This document shows positions 54,376 to 62,134 of a stretch of 64,000 nt of DNA, one piece after another. The position numbers were made by a program, and so were the translations under genes. Under the pieces are notes generated by a model. The model made no database searches, was not told where the DNA came from, and was given only the letters and a program-made list of their open reading frames with translations. Source of the stretch: Treponema sp. (GTDB lineage: Bacteria; Spirochaetota; Spirochaetia; Treponematales; Treponemataceae); contig JAFZOJ010000001.1 of NCBI GenBank assembly GCA_017550685.1, positions 62,001 through 126,000 of the forward strand, given 5' to 3'. Each line of letters begins with the position of its first letter. Within the stretch, counting starts at the first letter, position 1.

Positions 54376-55113
54376 ATGGAACGAATAGATAAATTACTTG
54401 CACATGAAGGGTTTGGTTCACGAAAGGAAATACGAAAGATTCTGCATAAGTGCGAAGTGCTTTTGAACGGTACACGGGTTACAGATCCGGGAACTCAGTT
54501 TGATGTAGACAAAGATACTCTTACCATTGACGGTGAGCCGATAGACTTTCACAAAAACATTTATCTTATGATGAACAAGCCTCAGGATGCTGTGTGTTCT
54601 ACAAAAGAAGGCCAGAAGCAGACTGTATATGACCTTTTAGATGACAGTTACCGTACTCCATATTTTATAGAAAAGCTTCATATAATCGGAAGGCTGGACA
54701 TAGATACAGAAGGACTTTTACTTTTTACGACAGACGGCGAGCTTACACACAGGCTCATCTCTCCAAAAACGCATATCAGCAAAACCTATTACTGCGAGCT
54801 TGAACAAGAAGAAACTACAGAGTACCAGCAGGAAATTACCCGCCGGTTTGAACAGGGAATTGATATAGAAGCAGAGCACAACGAAGCCGCCTTTACCGCC
54901 CAGCCCGCTTTTATTGAATGGCAGGCTCCCGACAAAGCGCTCCTGACAATCTACGAAGGCAAATACCATCAGGTAAAAAGAATGTTTGCAGCAGTGGGAA
55001 ATAAAATTGCATTTCTTAAACGCGTTAGTATTGGAGAACTTAAACTGGACCCGGAGCTTGGGCTTGGAGAGTACCGGATTCTTACGGAAGAAGAAATAGA
55101 ATTGCTTCATTAA
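54376..55113 (+). CDS. 16S rRNA pseudouridine synthase, RsuA/RluB family
   Basis: 245 residues. An N-terminal S4 RNA-binding domain (IDKLLAHEGFGSRKEIRKIL) and a pseudouridine synthase domain with the catalytic Asp in GRLDIDTEGLLLFTTDG and YEGKYHQVKRMFAAVG. Length and motifs fit RsuA (position 516 of 16S rRNA), though RluB/E/F cannot be excluded. The start at 54376 follows a strong -10; in-frame codons upstream pass through the inverted-repeat element and are not coding. Confidence 0.9.
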   Translation: MERIDKLLAHEGFGSRKEIRKILHKCEVLLNGTRVTDPGTQFDVDKDTLTIDGEPIDFHKNIYLMMNKPQDAVCSTKEGQKQTVYDLLDDSYRTPYFIEKLHIIGRLDIDTEGLLLFTTDGELTHRLISPKTHISKTYYCELEQEETTEYQQEITRRFEQGIDIEAEHNEAAFTAQPAFIEWQAPDKALLTIYEGKYHQVKRMFAAVGNKIAFLKRVSIGELKLDPELGLGEYRILTEEEIELLH

Positions 55114-55177
55114 GGGTGCTTCGAGAGCCTCAGCAACCCCATTTGGTTCAACAACCTTAAAGCCACTACAGTAGTAT

Positions 55178-55210
55178 GTGGGGTCCCTGAGGCTCTCGAA
55201 GGGCCCCCAC
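55178..55210. repeat. Palindromic repeats past the pseudouridine synthase gene
   Basis: Arms GTGGGG and CCCCAC around the family core (TCCCTGAGGCTCTCGAAG). A second imperfect copy lies at 55113-55140 (GGGTGCT/AGCAACCC). Both lie between convergent genes. Confidence 0.7.
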
Positions 55211-55216
55211 GAATGT

Positions 55217-56893
55217 CTAGAACAATCCGCTGATCACCCCATTATCATCAACATCAATATCAAGTGCGGCAGGAGCTTTTGGCAAACCTGGCATAGTCAT
55301 GATGTCGCCGGCAAGGGCTACTACAAAGCCTGCGCCTGCATAAAGCTGTACATCGCGAACAGGGAAAGTAAAGCCGCGTGGAGCACCAATAAGCTTTGGA
55401 TCATGCGAAATGGAATTCTGTGTCTTGGCAATACAGACAGGAAGCTTTCCATAACCAGCTTCTTCAAAGCCCTTGAGCTTTTTGAGTGCGGCACTGTCAA
55501 ACTCTACGCTGTCGGCACGGTAAATCTCTGTTGCAATCTTGCGGATTTTATCTGCCAGAGGCAAATCCAGTTCGTACAAAGGATGATAATTTGCTTTACC
55601 ACTGTCGGCAATTGCAGAAACCTCGCGTGCAAGGTCGGCGGCACCATCTCCACCCTTACCCCAGCCTTCGCTAAGGACAGCTTTTGTTCCAAGCTTTTCG
55701 CAAAGATTTTGCAGCAAGGCAATTTCTTCATCTGTATCTGTAATGAACTTGTTTACGGCAACAACAGCAGGAAGCCCAAACTTTGCAATATTTTCAATAT
55801 GTGTCTTTAAGTTTTCAAAGCCTTTTTCCAAAGCAGCGCAATCAGGCTTAGACAAATCTGCCTTAGCAACTCCGCCATGCATCTTGAGCGCACGGATTGT
55901 AGCAACAATTACAACCGCACTTGGCTTAAGTCCGGCAGCACGGCATTTAATATCAAGGAACTTTTCTGCACCCAAGTCTGCGGCAAAACCTGCTTCGGTT
56001 ACAACATAGTCACCGCTGGCAAGAGCACACAAGGTTGCGTTTACACTGTTACAGCCGTGAGCAATATTTGCAAAAGGTCCACCGTGAACAAAGGCAGGAT
56101 TCTTTTCAAGAGTCTGAACAAGGTTAGGTTTGATTACATCTTTGAGCAGAGCGGCAACAGCACCGGTACACTTGAGCGCACCGAATGTTACGTTCTCTTT
56201 GTTATAATTCTGACCAATTACAATGCGGTCAATGCGTTCCTTAAGCTCACTGATTGTACGGCTCAAACAAACAATTGCCATAATTTCTGAGGCAACTGCA
56301 ATTGTAAAATGATCTTCACGAGGAACACCCTGGAGACGTCCGCCAAGACCAATGATAATATTACGCATTGCACGGTCATTCAAATCTACACAGCGTTTCC
56401 AAGAAATTGTACGAGGATCCAGTCCAAGTTCATTTCCCTGCTGGATATGGTTATCTATTAAAGCCGCAATCAAGTTGTTTGCAATACTGATTGCATGAAT
56501 ATCACCTGTAAAATGAAGGTTGATGTCTTCCATAGGAACAATCTGTGCATAACCACCGCCACAGGCACCACCCTTTACACCAAAGCAAGGTCCAAGGCTT
56601 GGTTCGCGCAGAGCAACAACGGTCTTTTTACCAATGCGGTTGAGTCCGTCGGCAAGACCAATAGAAACTGTAGATTTACCTTCGCCCGCAGGAGTTGGAG
56701 TAACGGCTGTAACAAGAATCAATTTTCCTGGAGCCTTGGCAGCCTTTTCCTGCAGAACACGCAACTCTTCAAAAGTAAGCTTTGCCTTGTAAGGTCCGTA
56801 AAGCTCAAGCTTGTCGGCAGGAATATCAATTTTTGCGGCAACCTCAGTTACCGGTACCATCACGTTTTTCTGTGCAATTTCTATATCTGTCAT
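55217..56893 (-). CDS. fhs: Formate--tetrahydrofolate ligase
   Basis: A 558-residue enzyme forming 10-formyl-THF from formate, ATP and THF. P-loop TPTPAGEGKSTVSIGLADGL, then REPSLGPCFGVKGGACGGGY and NLHFTGDIHAISIANNL, all classic Fhs segments. Length is normal. It feeds one-carbon units to purine synthesis. AGGAGG is seven bases before the ATG. It follows the receiver/ATPase/cNMP gene by 10 bases, so the two may share an mRNA. Confidence 0.96.
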   Translation of the reverse strand: MTDIEIAQKNVMVPVTEVAAKIDIPADKLELYGPYKAKLTFEELRVLQEKAAKAPGKLILVTAVTPTPAGEGKSTVSIGLADGLNRIGKKTVVALREPSLGPCFGVKGGACGGGYAQIVPMEDINLHFTGDIHAISIANNLIAALIDNHIQQGNELGLDPRTISWKRCVDLNDRAMRNIIIGLGGRLQGVPREDHFTIAVASEIMAIVCLSRTISELKERIDRIVIGQNYNKENVTFGALKCTGAVAALLKDVIKPNLVQTLEKNPAFVHGGPFANIAHGCNSVNATLCALASGDYVVTEAGFAADLGAEKFLDIKCRAAGLKPSAVVIVATIRALKMHGGVAKADLSKPDCAALEKGFENLKTHIENIAKFGLPAVVAVNKFITDTDEEIALLQNLCEKLGTKAVLSEGWGKGGDGAADLAREVSAIADSGKANYHPLYELDLPLADKIRKIATEIYRADSVEFDSAALKKLKGFEEAGYGKLPVCIAKTQNSISHDPKLIGAPRGFTFPVRDVQLYAGAGFVVALAGDIMTMPGLPKAPAALDIDVDDNGVISGLF

Positions 56894-56903
56894 TCTGGAC
56901 CTC

Positions 56904-58229
56904 CTATACTCTTCCCTCTAATCTATTCTTCAAATCTTTAATTTCTTCAGACAACTCAACTGTCTTGTTATTCTGTCTTACAACTCTCTGAGCCAGCAGC
57001 TTGGAAAGGAATATACCATAGTGAGGATTCTTGCGGATCAGATTAAGGAATGAAACCTTTGGAATGCGGATAAGCTTTCCTTCGCCTGCAGACAAAATTG
57101 TAGCAGAACGGCGGTCGTTGAGCAAAAATGCCATTTCGCCGATGAACATATCATCCGGAGTCAAAACAGAAACAAGTTTGCCGTCTGTGTAAACACCATA
57201 GCGTCCGCTTACAATAAAGTACAGGTCGTTAGAAGGATCATCCTGCTTGCAGACAATTTCGTGTCTCTTATACTGAACGGTTGCAAAAGGAACCATAATT
57301 CCAGGAACGCTGTTTGCAACATCATGAACATTATTAATTTCAAAAGAAACTGCATTTCCCTTGTCGTTGTAATGAAGCGCAGTTACAAGGCCACGCGACA
57401 GACTGATTCCACGTCCATGTTCAAGTTCAAAATCAGGAACATCGCCGGCAACCATTCTTGCACGCCAGTTAAAGCCGTCGCCTTCATCTTCGATTGAAAA
57501 ATGCGATTTATCCTTGCCGATAAAATAGGCAATCTTAATTTTCTTATCTTTGTTTTCCGGAAGATTTCGTTTTTCGTTAATCAAATCCAGAACATTTTTA
57601 CCGCTTCTCATCCAGGCAGTTTTTTCATCATAAGAAATCTTGCAGTTACCATGCTCAAGGGCATTAGTCAAAAGCTCCATGAGTGCAGTCTGCAGGGCAT
57701 AGCGGCCTTCATCATCAATACGGTTTGAACAGTAAAGATAATTAACCAGAAAGCTTGTATAAAGCCTGATATCAAGAGGGTCGTTATCGCAGATAAAAGT
57801 TCCTTTTTCCTGTCCACCCATTCTATCCTGAATACCACGGTTAAAAAGAAACTTTTGGTTACCCTGTAAAATACGAAGCAGACGTTCAAAATTTTCCTTA
57901 AAAGTATAAAGAGTAAGAACAATGATGATGTTAGGGTCTTTTTTATCTTCAATTTCCTGCATCATGGCAGGATTTGGAACTACAGCGATAATACCGCCGT
58001 TATGAAGCCAAGGGTCTGCATGAATAGCCGCAAGAATACGGTTTGAATCCATATCCTTTGACGTATAATCAATAACCTTAATTTCCGGAAGTTCGTAATC
58101 AATAAGGCTCAATGCCTCATCAGTATCCGGACAAAAAATGGGATCAAAATTTTCGGAAAATTTTCTAGCCGCACTTTTTACAATTGAAATAACTTCTTTA
58201 TTTGTCGAAGCAACAAGAATTTTTTTCAT
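56904..58229 (-). CDS. Receiver-like, RsbW-type ATPase and cyclic-nucleotide-binding protein
   Basis: 441 residues from the ATG at 58229 (AGGAG upstream; longer in-frame starts run into the tRNA gene). Residues 1-125 are a receiver-like domain with an Asp in IKVIDYTSKDMDSN. Residues about 150-300 form a HATPase_c of the anti-sigma RsbW kind: LMELLTNALEHGNCKI, then FSIEDEGDGFNWRAR and HGRGISLSRG. Residues about 310-430 are a cNMP-binding domain (GRYGVYTDGKLVSVLTPDD, IGEMAFLLNDRRSATI). It could phosphorylate or bind a regulator in response to cAMP, perhaps cAMP made by the cyclase at 24690. No DNA-binding domain is present. Confidence 0.85.
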   Translation of the reverse strand: MKKILVASTNKEVISIVKSAARKFSENFDPIFCPDTDEALSLIDYELPEIKVIDYTSKDMDSNRILAAIHADPWLHNGGIIAVVPNPAMMQEIEDKKDPNIIIVLTLYTFKENFERLLRILQGNQKFLFNRGIQDRMGGQEKGTFICDNDPLDIRLYTSFLVNYLYCSNRIDDEGRYALQTALMELLTNALEHGNCKISYDEKTAWMRSGKNVLDLINEKRNLPENKDKKIKIAYFIGKDKSHFSIEDEGDGFNWRARMVAGDVPDFELEHGRGISLSRGLVTALHYNDKGNAVSFEINNVHDVANSVPGIMVPFATVQYKRHEIVCKQDDPSNDLYFIVSGRYGVYTDGKLVSVLTPDDMFIGEMAFLLNDRRSATILSAGEGKLIRIPKVSFLNLIRKNPHYGIFLSKLLAQRVVRQNNKTVELSEEIKDLKNRLEGRV

Positions 58230-58255
58230 AAGACTTTCTCCTATGATTTTTAATA

Positions 58256-58329
58256 TGATTCCGATGCGACTCGAACGCACTACCTGTTGCTTAGGAGGCA
58301 ACCGCTCTATCCAGATGAGCTACGGAACC
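58256..58329 (-). tRNA. tRNA-Arg (anticodon CCT)
   Basis: A 74-base cloverleaf: acceptor GGTTCCG/CGGAATC, D arm GCTC...GAGC, anticodon stem GTTGC/GCAAC with loop CTCCTAA (anticodon CCT), T arm GTGCG-TTCGAGT-CGCAT, discriminator A. CCA is not encoded. It decodes AGG. It lies 26 bases upstream of the receiver/ATPase/cNMP gene and follows the MBL gene on the same strand. Confidence 0.95.
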
Positions 58330-58357
58330 GAAATATTTTTGCGCTTTCCGCTGCGCT

Positions 58358-59185
58358 CTAGCACCTGTACCAGACACCCGGTTTTGCAAGCTTTTTAAAA
58401 CCATCTTCTTCCGGGTTGATTTTTTCTGCCATGCCGTTGTAGTGGCAAAGATACATCATACGCCTTATATCGTCTGGAAGAGTTTTAAGCTGTGCATAAG
58501 ATGCGTGAACTCCCTCTCCATAACCAGGAATATCGCAATCATGAAAAATAACCTTAACAGGATAATTACTTACAAGATAATTAATCTGTTCCGGATTAAA
58601 CTGAGTATCACTAGGGAACAAAACTCTGTCATCAATCAAAAGACCATACGAAATCTGGAAAACAGAAGGATCGTTGCTTGTAACATGCTTTGTACGGAAG
58701 AGTTTGATATTTATACTGCCGACATTTGTTTCGTACATTTCAAAAGGAAAGTCAAGAATCTGCTCAGGCTTAATCTGAACAAAATAATCTTCCAGATTGT
58801 GCGCACCTTCTTCGCTTACCTTAAGACCACCTTTGAGAGATTCTTCCCACAAAAGGTTTTTAAATTCGTCTGTTATGACAAGGTTGCATTTCTGCTTTTT
58901 TACATAACGTCCTACAAGGGCAAGCTCTTCCACACCGCCGATATGATCTGCATGTGGATGAGTAAGCAGGACATTATCAATTTTAGAAAGCTGAAGCCCG
59001 TAATTCTTTTCGAGAGCAAAAGGACAGAGTGTTCCACAATCTACAAGAATATGATCATTGCCTTTTACAATGAGAACATTAGTCTGAAAATATCTTTTTG
59101 AAAAAGCACTGCCGGTTCCCACAAAAAACAACGAAAGTCGTCCCTCATTTGTCAGCTCCAAAGCAGAATTCGCATCAAAACTCAT
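58358..59185 (-). CDS. MBL-fold metallo-hydrolase
   Basis: 275 residues of the metallo-beta-lactamase fold: VDCGTLCP, the metal motif THPHADHIGG, then further ligands in FPSDTQFN and IFHDCDIPG and a His in LCHYNG. The pattern resembles RNase Z/PhnP-like phosphodiesterases, but the exact substrate is unknown. Its promoter is one of the best in the window and leaves no room for a leader. It lies upstream of tRNA-Arg on the same strand. Confidence 0.85.
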   Translation of the reverse strand: MSFDANSALELTNEGRLSLFFVGTGSAFSKRYFQTNVLIVKGNDHILVDCGTLCPFALEKNYGLQLSKIDNVLLTHPHADHIGGVEELALVGRYVKKQKCNLVITDEFKNLLWEESLKGGLKVSEEGAHNLEDYFVQIKPEQILDFPFEMYETNVGSINIKLFRTKHVTSNDPSVFQISYGLLIDDRVLFPSDTQFNPEQINYLVSNYPVKVIFHDCDIPGYGEGVHASYAQLKTLPDDIRRMMYLCHYNGMAEKINPEEDGFKKLAKPGVWYRC

Positions 59186-59221
59186 TTTTATAATTATACC
59201 ACACTTTTTTTAATGTGTCAT
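59186..59221 (-). promoter_or_regulatory. Promoter of the MBL gene, predicted leaderless
   Basis: Minus strand: ATGACA (59221-59216), 17 bases, TGG TATAAT (59198-59193), then seven bases to the ATG at 59185. No Shine-Dalgarno. Confidence 0.8.
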
Positions 59222-59240
59222 CAATTTACAGGAACACAAA

Positions 59241-60818
59241 CTACAGTGTAGCCAGAGTCTTTTCAATTCTTGCAAGCGAACGTTCTTTTCCAAGTACAAC
59301 AATGGAACCAATGAGCGGAGGGCTTACTCGGCTTCCTGTTACAGCCATACGGATTGGCATCATAAAGTCACCAAGCTTAACACCAAGCTCTTCTGCCTTT
59401 GCCTTTGCCCATTCTTCTGCAGCTTCGTGATCAAGCTCAAAGCACTTGCCTACAAATTCCTTTGAAGCTTCAAGAACTTCCTTTGTCTTGGCGGCGTCAA
59501 TGCGCTTTGGAATAATCTGATCTGCAGGAGGCACAGCAGGTTCTGTAAACATAAAATGAACCATTTCTGCAGCTTCGGTAAGGAACTTAAGGCGTTCCTG
59601 AATGAGTGGCATAAGACCAAGCAATGTTTTTTCAACATCTTCGCTTGTCATATTCATGCTCTTGTCTACGCAGTATGGTTTTCCATCGTCACCCATTGCA
59701 ACACCGCTGAACTCTGGTCCAACATTTGGCTTTGGCTGTGGGTTTTCCGGATTTATTTCGAGCAGGGCGTCGCCGGTTCCTGTAATAAACGGCAAAGTCC
59801 ACTTGTAAAGCTCTTCTGTACTAAGCTGGCGGATATAGTTTCCGTTGTAGTATTCAAGCTTTTTGTAGTCAAATACAGCAGGTGCCTTGTTCAGGTGTTC
59901 AAGCTTAAAGCGTGCAGCAAGCTCTTCGAGGGTGTAGAATTCTTTTCCTTCTTCGTAAGAACAACCAAGCATAGCTACATAGTTTACGATTGCCTGTGGA
60001 AGATAACCGCGGGCACGGAACTCGTTCAAGCTGGTTGAACCGTGACGCTTAGAAAGCTTCTTTCCGTCAGAACCATTTACCATTGGAAGGTGACAGAACT
60101 CCGGATGCTCCCAGCCGAATGCACGGTACATCTGAACGTGAAGCGGAGTACTAGGAATCCATTCCTGAGCACGCATAACGTGGCTTATTTTCATAAAGTG
60201 GTCATCAACAATATTTGCAAGGTGATAGGTTGGAAATCCGTCTGATTTGAGCAAAACAGGATCCGGAGAAATGTCTTCGTTTTTCCAAACAATGTCGCCA
60301 AGCAGGTGGTCGCTGAACTTTGTTTCGCCATCCATCGGAACCTTAAGACGGATTACATATGGCTTACCGGCATCAAGATTTGCCTTTACTTCTTCCGGAG
60401 TTAAGTGACGGCAGTTGCGGTCATAACCAGGAGCCATTTTATTTTCAGTCTGAATACGGCGGATTCGGTCAAGACGCTCTGCATCACAGAAGCAGTAGTA
60501 AGCCTCACCCTTTTCTATGAGTTCATAAGCATATTTTTTATAAAGCTCAAAGCGTTCACTCTGAACATAAGGTCCGTATTCACCACCCTTGGCACCGCCT
60601 TCATCCCATTCAATTCCAAGCCAGTCCATTGTATCATAAAGGTTCTGAACATATTTTTCGTCATAACGAGTGCGGTCTGTATCTTCCAGACGCAGAATAA
60701 ATTTTCCATTCTGAGAACGTGCAAAAAGATAATTAAAAAGCGCAGTGCGAACACCACCAATGTGCTGCATTCCAGTCGGAGATGGAGCATAACGTACACG
60801 AACTTCTTTGTCTGCCAT
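59241..60818 (-). CDS. gltX: Glutamyl-tRNA synthetase
   Basis: A 525-residue class I aminoacyl-tRNA synthetase. HIGH-type motif in APSPTGMQHIGGVRTALFNY, KMSKS-type KLSKRHG, and a C-terminal anticodon-binding domain. It charges tRNA-Glu, and possibly tRNA-Gln if an amidotransferase exists. AGAGG lies six bases before the ATG. It has its own promoter inside the 3' end of the PIN-toxin gene. In a read-through transcript the ribosome site would be paired. Confidence 0.95.
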   Translation of the reverse strand: MADKEVRVRYAPSPTGMQHIGGVRTALFNYLFARSQNGKFILRLEDTDRTRYDEKYVQNLYDTMDWLGIEWDEGGAKGGEYGPYVQSERFELYKKYAYELIEKGEAYYCFCDAERLDRIRRIQTENKMAPGYDRNCRHLTPEEVKANLDAGKPYVIRLKVPMDGETKFSDHLLGDIVWKNEDISPDPVLLKSDGFPTYHLANIVDDHFMKISHVMRAQEWIPSTPLHVQMYRAFGWEHPEFCHLPMVNGSDGKKLSKRHGSTSLNEFRARGYLPQAIVNYVAMLGCSYEEGKEFYTLEELAARFKLEHLNKAPAVFDYKKLEYYNGNYIRQLSTEELYKWTLPFITGTGDALLEINPENPQPKPNVGPEFSGVAMGDDGKPYCVDKSMNMTSEDVEKTLLGLMPLIQERLKFLTEAAEMVHFMFTEPAVPPADQIIPKRIDAAKTKEVLEASKEFVGKCFELDHEAAEEWAKAKAEELGVKLGDFMMPIRMAVTGSRVSPPLIGSIVVLGKERSLARIEKTLATL

Positions 60819-60822
60819 AAAA

Positions 60823-60892
60823 AACCTCTGTAAAAATGATTATATATAGAAAATAATGATAGAATTATAATGATTTTAGAGGTTGGGGGCAA
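60823..60892 (-). promoter_or_regulatory. gltX promoter and hairpin that can pair its Shine-Dalgarno
   Basis: Minus strand: TTGCCC (60892-60887), 17 bases, TATAAT (60869-60864), start about 60857. AACCTCT (complement of 60884-60878) can pair with the gltX ribosome site AGAGGTT (60829-60823), extended by 5 and 6 further pairs with a bulge and a mismatch. The pairing arm is present only in transcripts coming from the upstream toxin-antitoxin genes. Confidence 0.5.
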
Positions 60893-61341
60893 TGGGCAAA
60901 CCAATTTTCTACCTTCAGATCACTCACTTCCTGAATTGCTTCAAAATGCTTTGTGTTGCGGGTGACTAGGACCATGTGATTTGCAAGGGCTATGGAGGCG
61001 ATGAGGCTGTCGGCAAATGGAGCGGGCTTGCCAAGTTTTTCGGTTTTGGCACGAATGTCTGCGTGAATTTCGGCTGATTTTTTTGTGTATGTTATTACCC
61101 TAAAGTTTTCCATTACATCATCAACAAGAAATTTTTCAAGGTATTTTTTATTCATGCCTTCGGGCATTTTGTACATACCATACAACAATTCCTGCCATGA
61201 GCTTGAGGCTATTGCACAATCGGAGGAATGCTCGGCCAGTTTTTTTATTACATTAAAATCAGGCAAAGGTTTAATTATTTCAGAAACCATATTCGAATCG
61301 AGCAGATAATGTGGCTCTTCAATATTAAAATTATTTTCCAT
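60865..61341 (-). CDS. vapC: PIN-domain toxin, VapC type
   Basis: 158 residues. The acidic metal-binding set of PIN ribonucleases is complete: YLLDSNMVSE, SSWQELLYG, PFADSLIAS and VTRNTKHF. VapC toxins cleave tRNA or rRNA. The ATG at 61341 overlaps the antitoxin stop by one base (TGATG), with AAGGAG 13 bases upstream; a TTG one codon earlier is the alternative. Confidence 0.9.
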   Translation of the reverse strand: MENNFNIEEPHYLLDSNMVSEIIKPLPDFNVIKKLAEHSSDCAIASSSWQELLYGMYKMPEGMNKKYLEKFLVDDVMENFRVITYTKKSAEIHADIRAKTEKLGKPAPFADSLIASIALANHMVLVTRNTKHFEAIQEVSDLKVENWFAHCPQPLKSL

Positions 61342-61658
61342 CAATCGTCAAACACTCCTTTATAAATATCTTCTTCCCAACTTGTACCCGAGGTTGATTC
61401 ATCTCTATTATTAAAAATCCTGTCAATTTCTTCGTCAGTAAGAGAGTCATCAACCTTTTTGCGGAATTCGGCAGCAGCTTCTAAGATGGTTCGTTTTGGC
61501 TTGGCCAGCAAAAGCTTGTTGTACTCATCAATGGAAAGAATAACCCCCACAGTCTTGTTTCTGCGCGAAATAAAAACGGGTCCTTCAGTTTCTGCCTGAT
61601 GCATAAAAAATGGAAGTTTGTTTTTGGCTTCAAACATTGGAATTGCGGTTGTGTTCAT
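61341..61658 (-). CDS. Phd/YefM-type antitoxin
   Basis: 105 residues. N-terminal DNA-binding fold of the Phd/YefM kind (IPMFEAKNKLPFFMHQAETE, VFISRRNKTVGVILSIDEYN) and a C-terminal acidic toxin-binding tail (SLTDEEIDRIFNNRDEST, SWEEDIY). It should neutralise the PIN toxin and repress its own promoter. AGGAGG is seven bases before the ATG. Candidate operator boxes lie at 61700-61731. Confidence 0.88.
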   Translation of the reverse strand: MNTTAIPMFEAKNKLPFFMHQAETEGPVFISRRNKTVGVILSIDEYNKLLLAKPKRTILEAAAEFRKKVDDSLTDEEIDRIFNNRDESTSGTSWEEDIYKGVFDD

Positions 61659-61687
61659 AGTAACGCCTCCTGGAAAATGAATACGTT

Positions 61688-61757
61688 ATTGTAACTGAGA
61701 TAGCTATTTTAATCAACCGTAATAGCTATTTACAACATTAAAGACAGCCTTTATACT
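61688..61757. promoter_or_regulatory. Divergent promoters with a shared two-box operator (vapBC and small toxin)
   Basis: Minus strand for vapBC: TTGATT (61716-61711), 17 bases, TACAAT (61693-61688). Plus strand for the small hydrophobic gene: TTTACA (61729-61734), 17 bases, TATACT (61752-61757). ATAGCTATTT occurs at 61700-61709 and 61722-61731, exactly 22 bases apart. One copy lies in the vapBC spacer and the other overlaps the -35 of the plus-strand promoter. Confidence 0.65.
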
Positions 61758-61847
61758 ATACATAATTGTAAATGCCTGATTCTGGCGGTATGCCTCCACC
61801 AAGCTCAATCGGTTAACACCGAAATAAGTTTTTGAGGAGGCTTGCGT

Positions 61848-61943
61848 ATGACTTGTGAAATAGTTATTGCTTTGGTGACTTGTGTCGCTACTGTAATATG
61901 CACAGTTATAGCAGTTCTCTCATATTTTAGAAATAAGAAATGA
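61848..61943 (+). CDS. 31-residue hydrophobic peptide, candidate type I toxin
   Basis: The peptide runs MTCEIVIALVTCVATVIC and onward, ending YFRNKK: one membrane helix (about 4-25) and a basic tail, as in Fst/TxpA-type membrane toxins. GGAGG lies seven bases before the ATG. Its promoter (61729-61757) predicts a leader of about 84 bases in which GCCTCC (61792-61797) can pair with the ribosome site GGAGGC (61836-61841). It is followed by a strong hairpin and a convergent antisense promoter. I do not assign it to a named family. Confidence 0.65.
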   Translation: MTCEIVIALVTCVATVICTVIAVLSYFRNKK

Positions 61944-61949
61944 GTGAAT

Positions 61950-62033
61950 AAATAAAGCCGCCATAGTCCCTTTACACTTTGGCGGCTTTGTCAAATAAGT
62001 GTGGAGGCTACCCAACGAATCGGGCATTTCCTT
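61950..62033 (-). ncRNA. Candidate antisense RNA antitoxin (RNA II-like)
   Basis: Minus-strand promoter TTGACG (62068-62063), 17 bases with TGC, TATAGT (62045-62040) predicts a start near 62033. The RNA would be about 85 bases and end at the hairpin 61954-61989 followed by TTTATT. It carries AGCCTCC and ACTTATTT, which are complementary to GGAGGCT and AAATAAGT in the toxin leader (61836-61842, 61822-61829), and it overlaps the toxin mRNA 3' end. Confidence 0.55.
61954..61989. terminator. Hairpin shared by toxin mRNA and antisense RNA
   Basis: Arms AAAGCCGCCA (61954-61963) and TGGCGGCTTT (61980-61989). A TTTATT stretch follows on the minus strand. On the plus strand the T-run is only CTTT. 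It lies where the two convergent RNAs meet. Confidence 0.7.
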
Positions 62034-62039
62034 TATTTA

Positions 62040-62068
62040 ACTATAGCATAGAATTACTTATACGTCAA
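62040..62068 (-). promoter_or_regulatory. Promoter of the antisense RNA
   Basis: TTGACG, 17 bases ending in TGC, TATAGT on the minus strand: five of six matches at both boxes plus an extended -10. There is no protein gene downstream on this strand for 380 bases. Confidence 0.7.
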
Positions 62069-62134
62069 ATTTTACTACATCAATTTCTACAAACAACCCT
62101 TTATTTTTACCACAAAACAGTTTATTCTATAATC

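Noticed and set aside
60819-60892. T-box riboswitch upstream of gltX
   Set aside because: The leader is about 40 bases and lacks T-box motifs; only a simple pairing with the ribosome site is seen.
61979-62134. Upstream extension of dgt
   Set aside because: It crosses the antisense-RNA promoter and repeat region, and Dgt homology starts at 62135.
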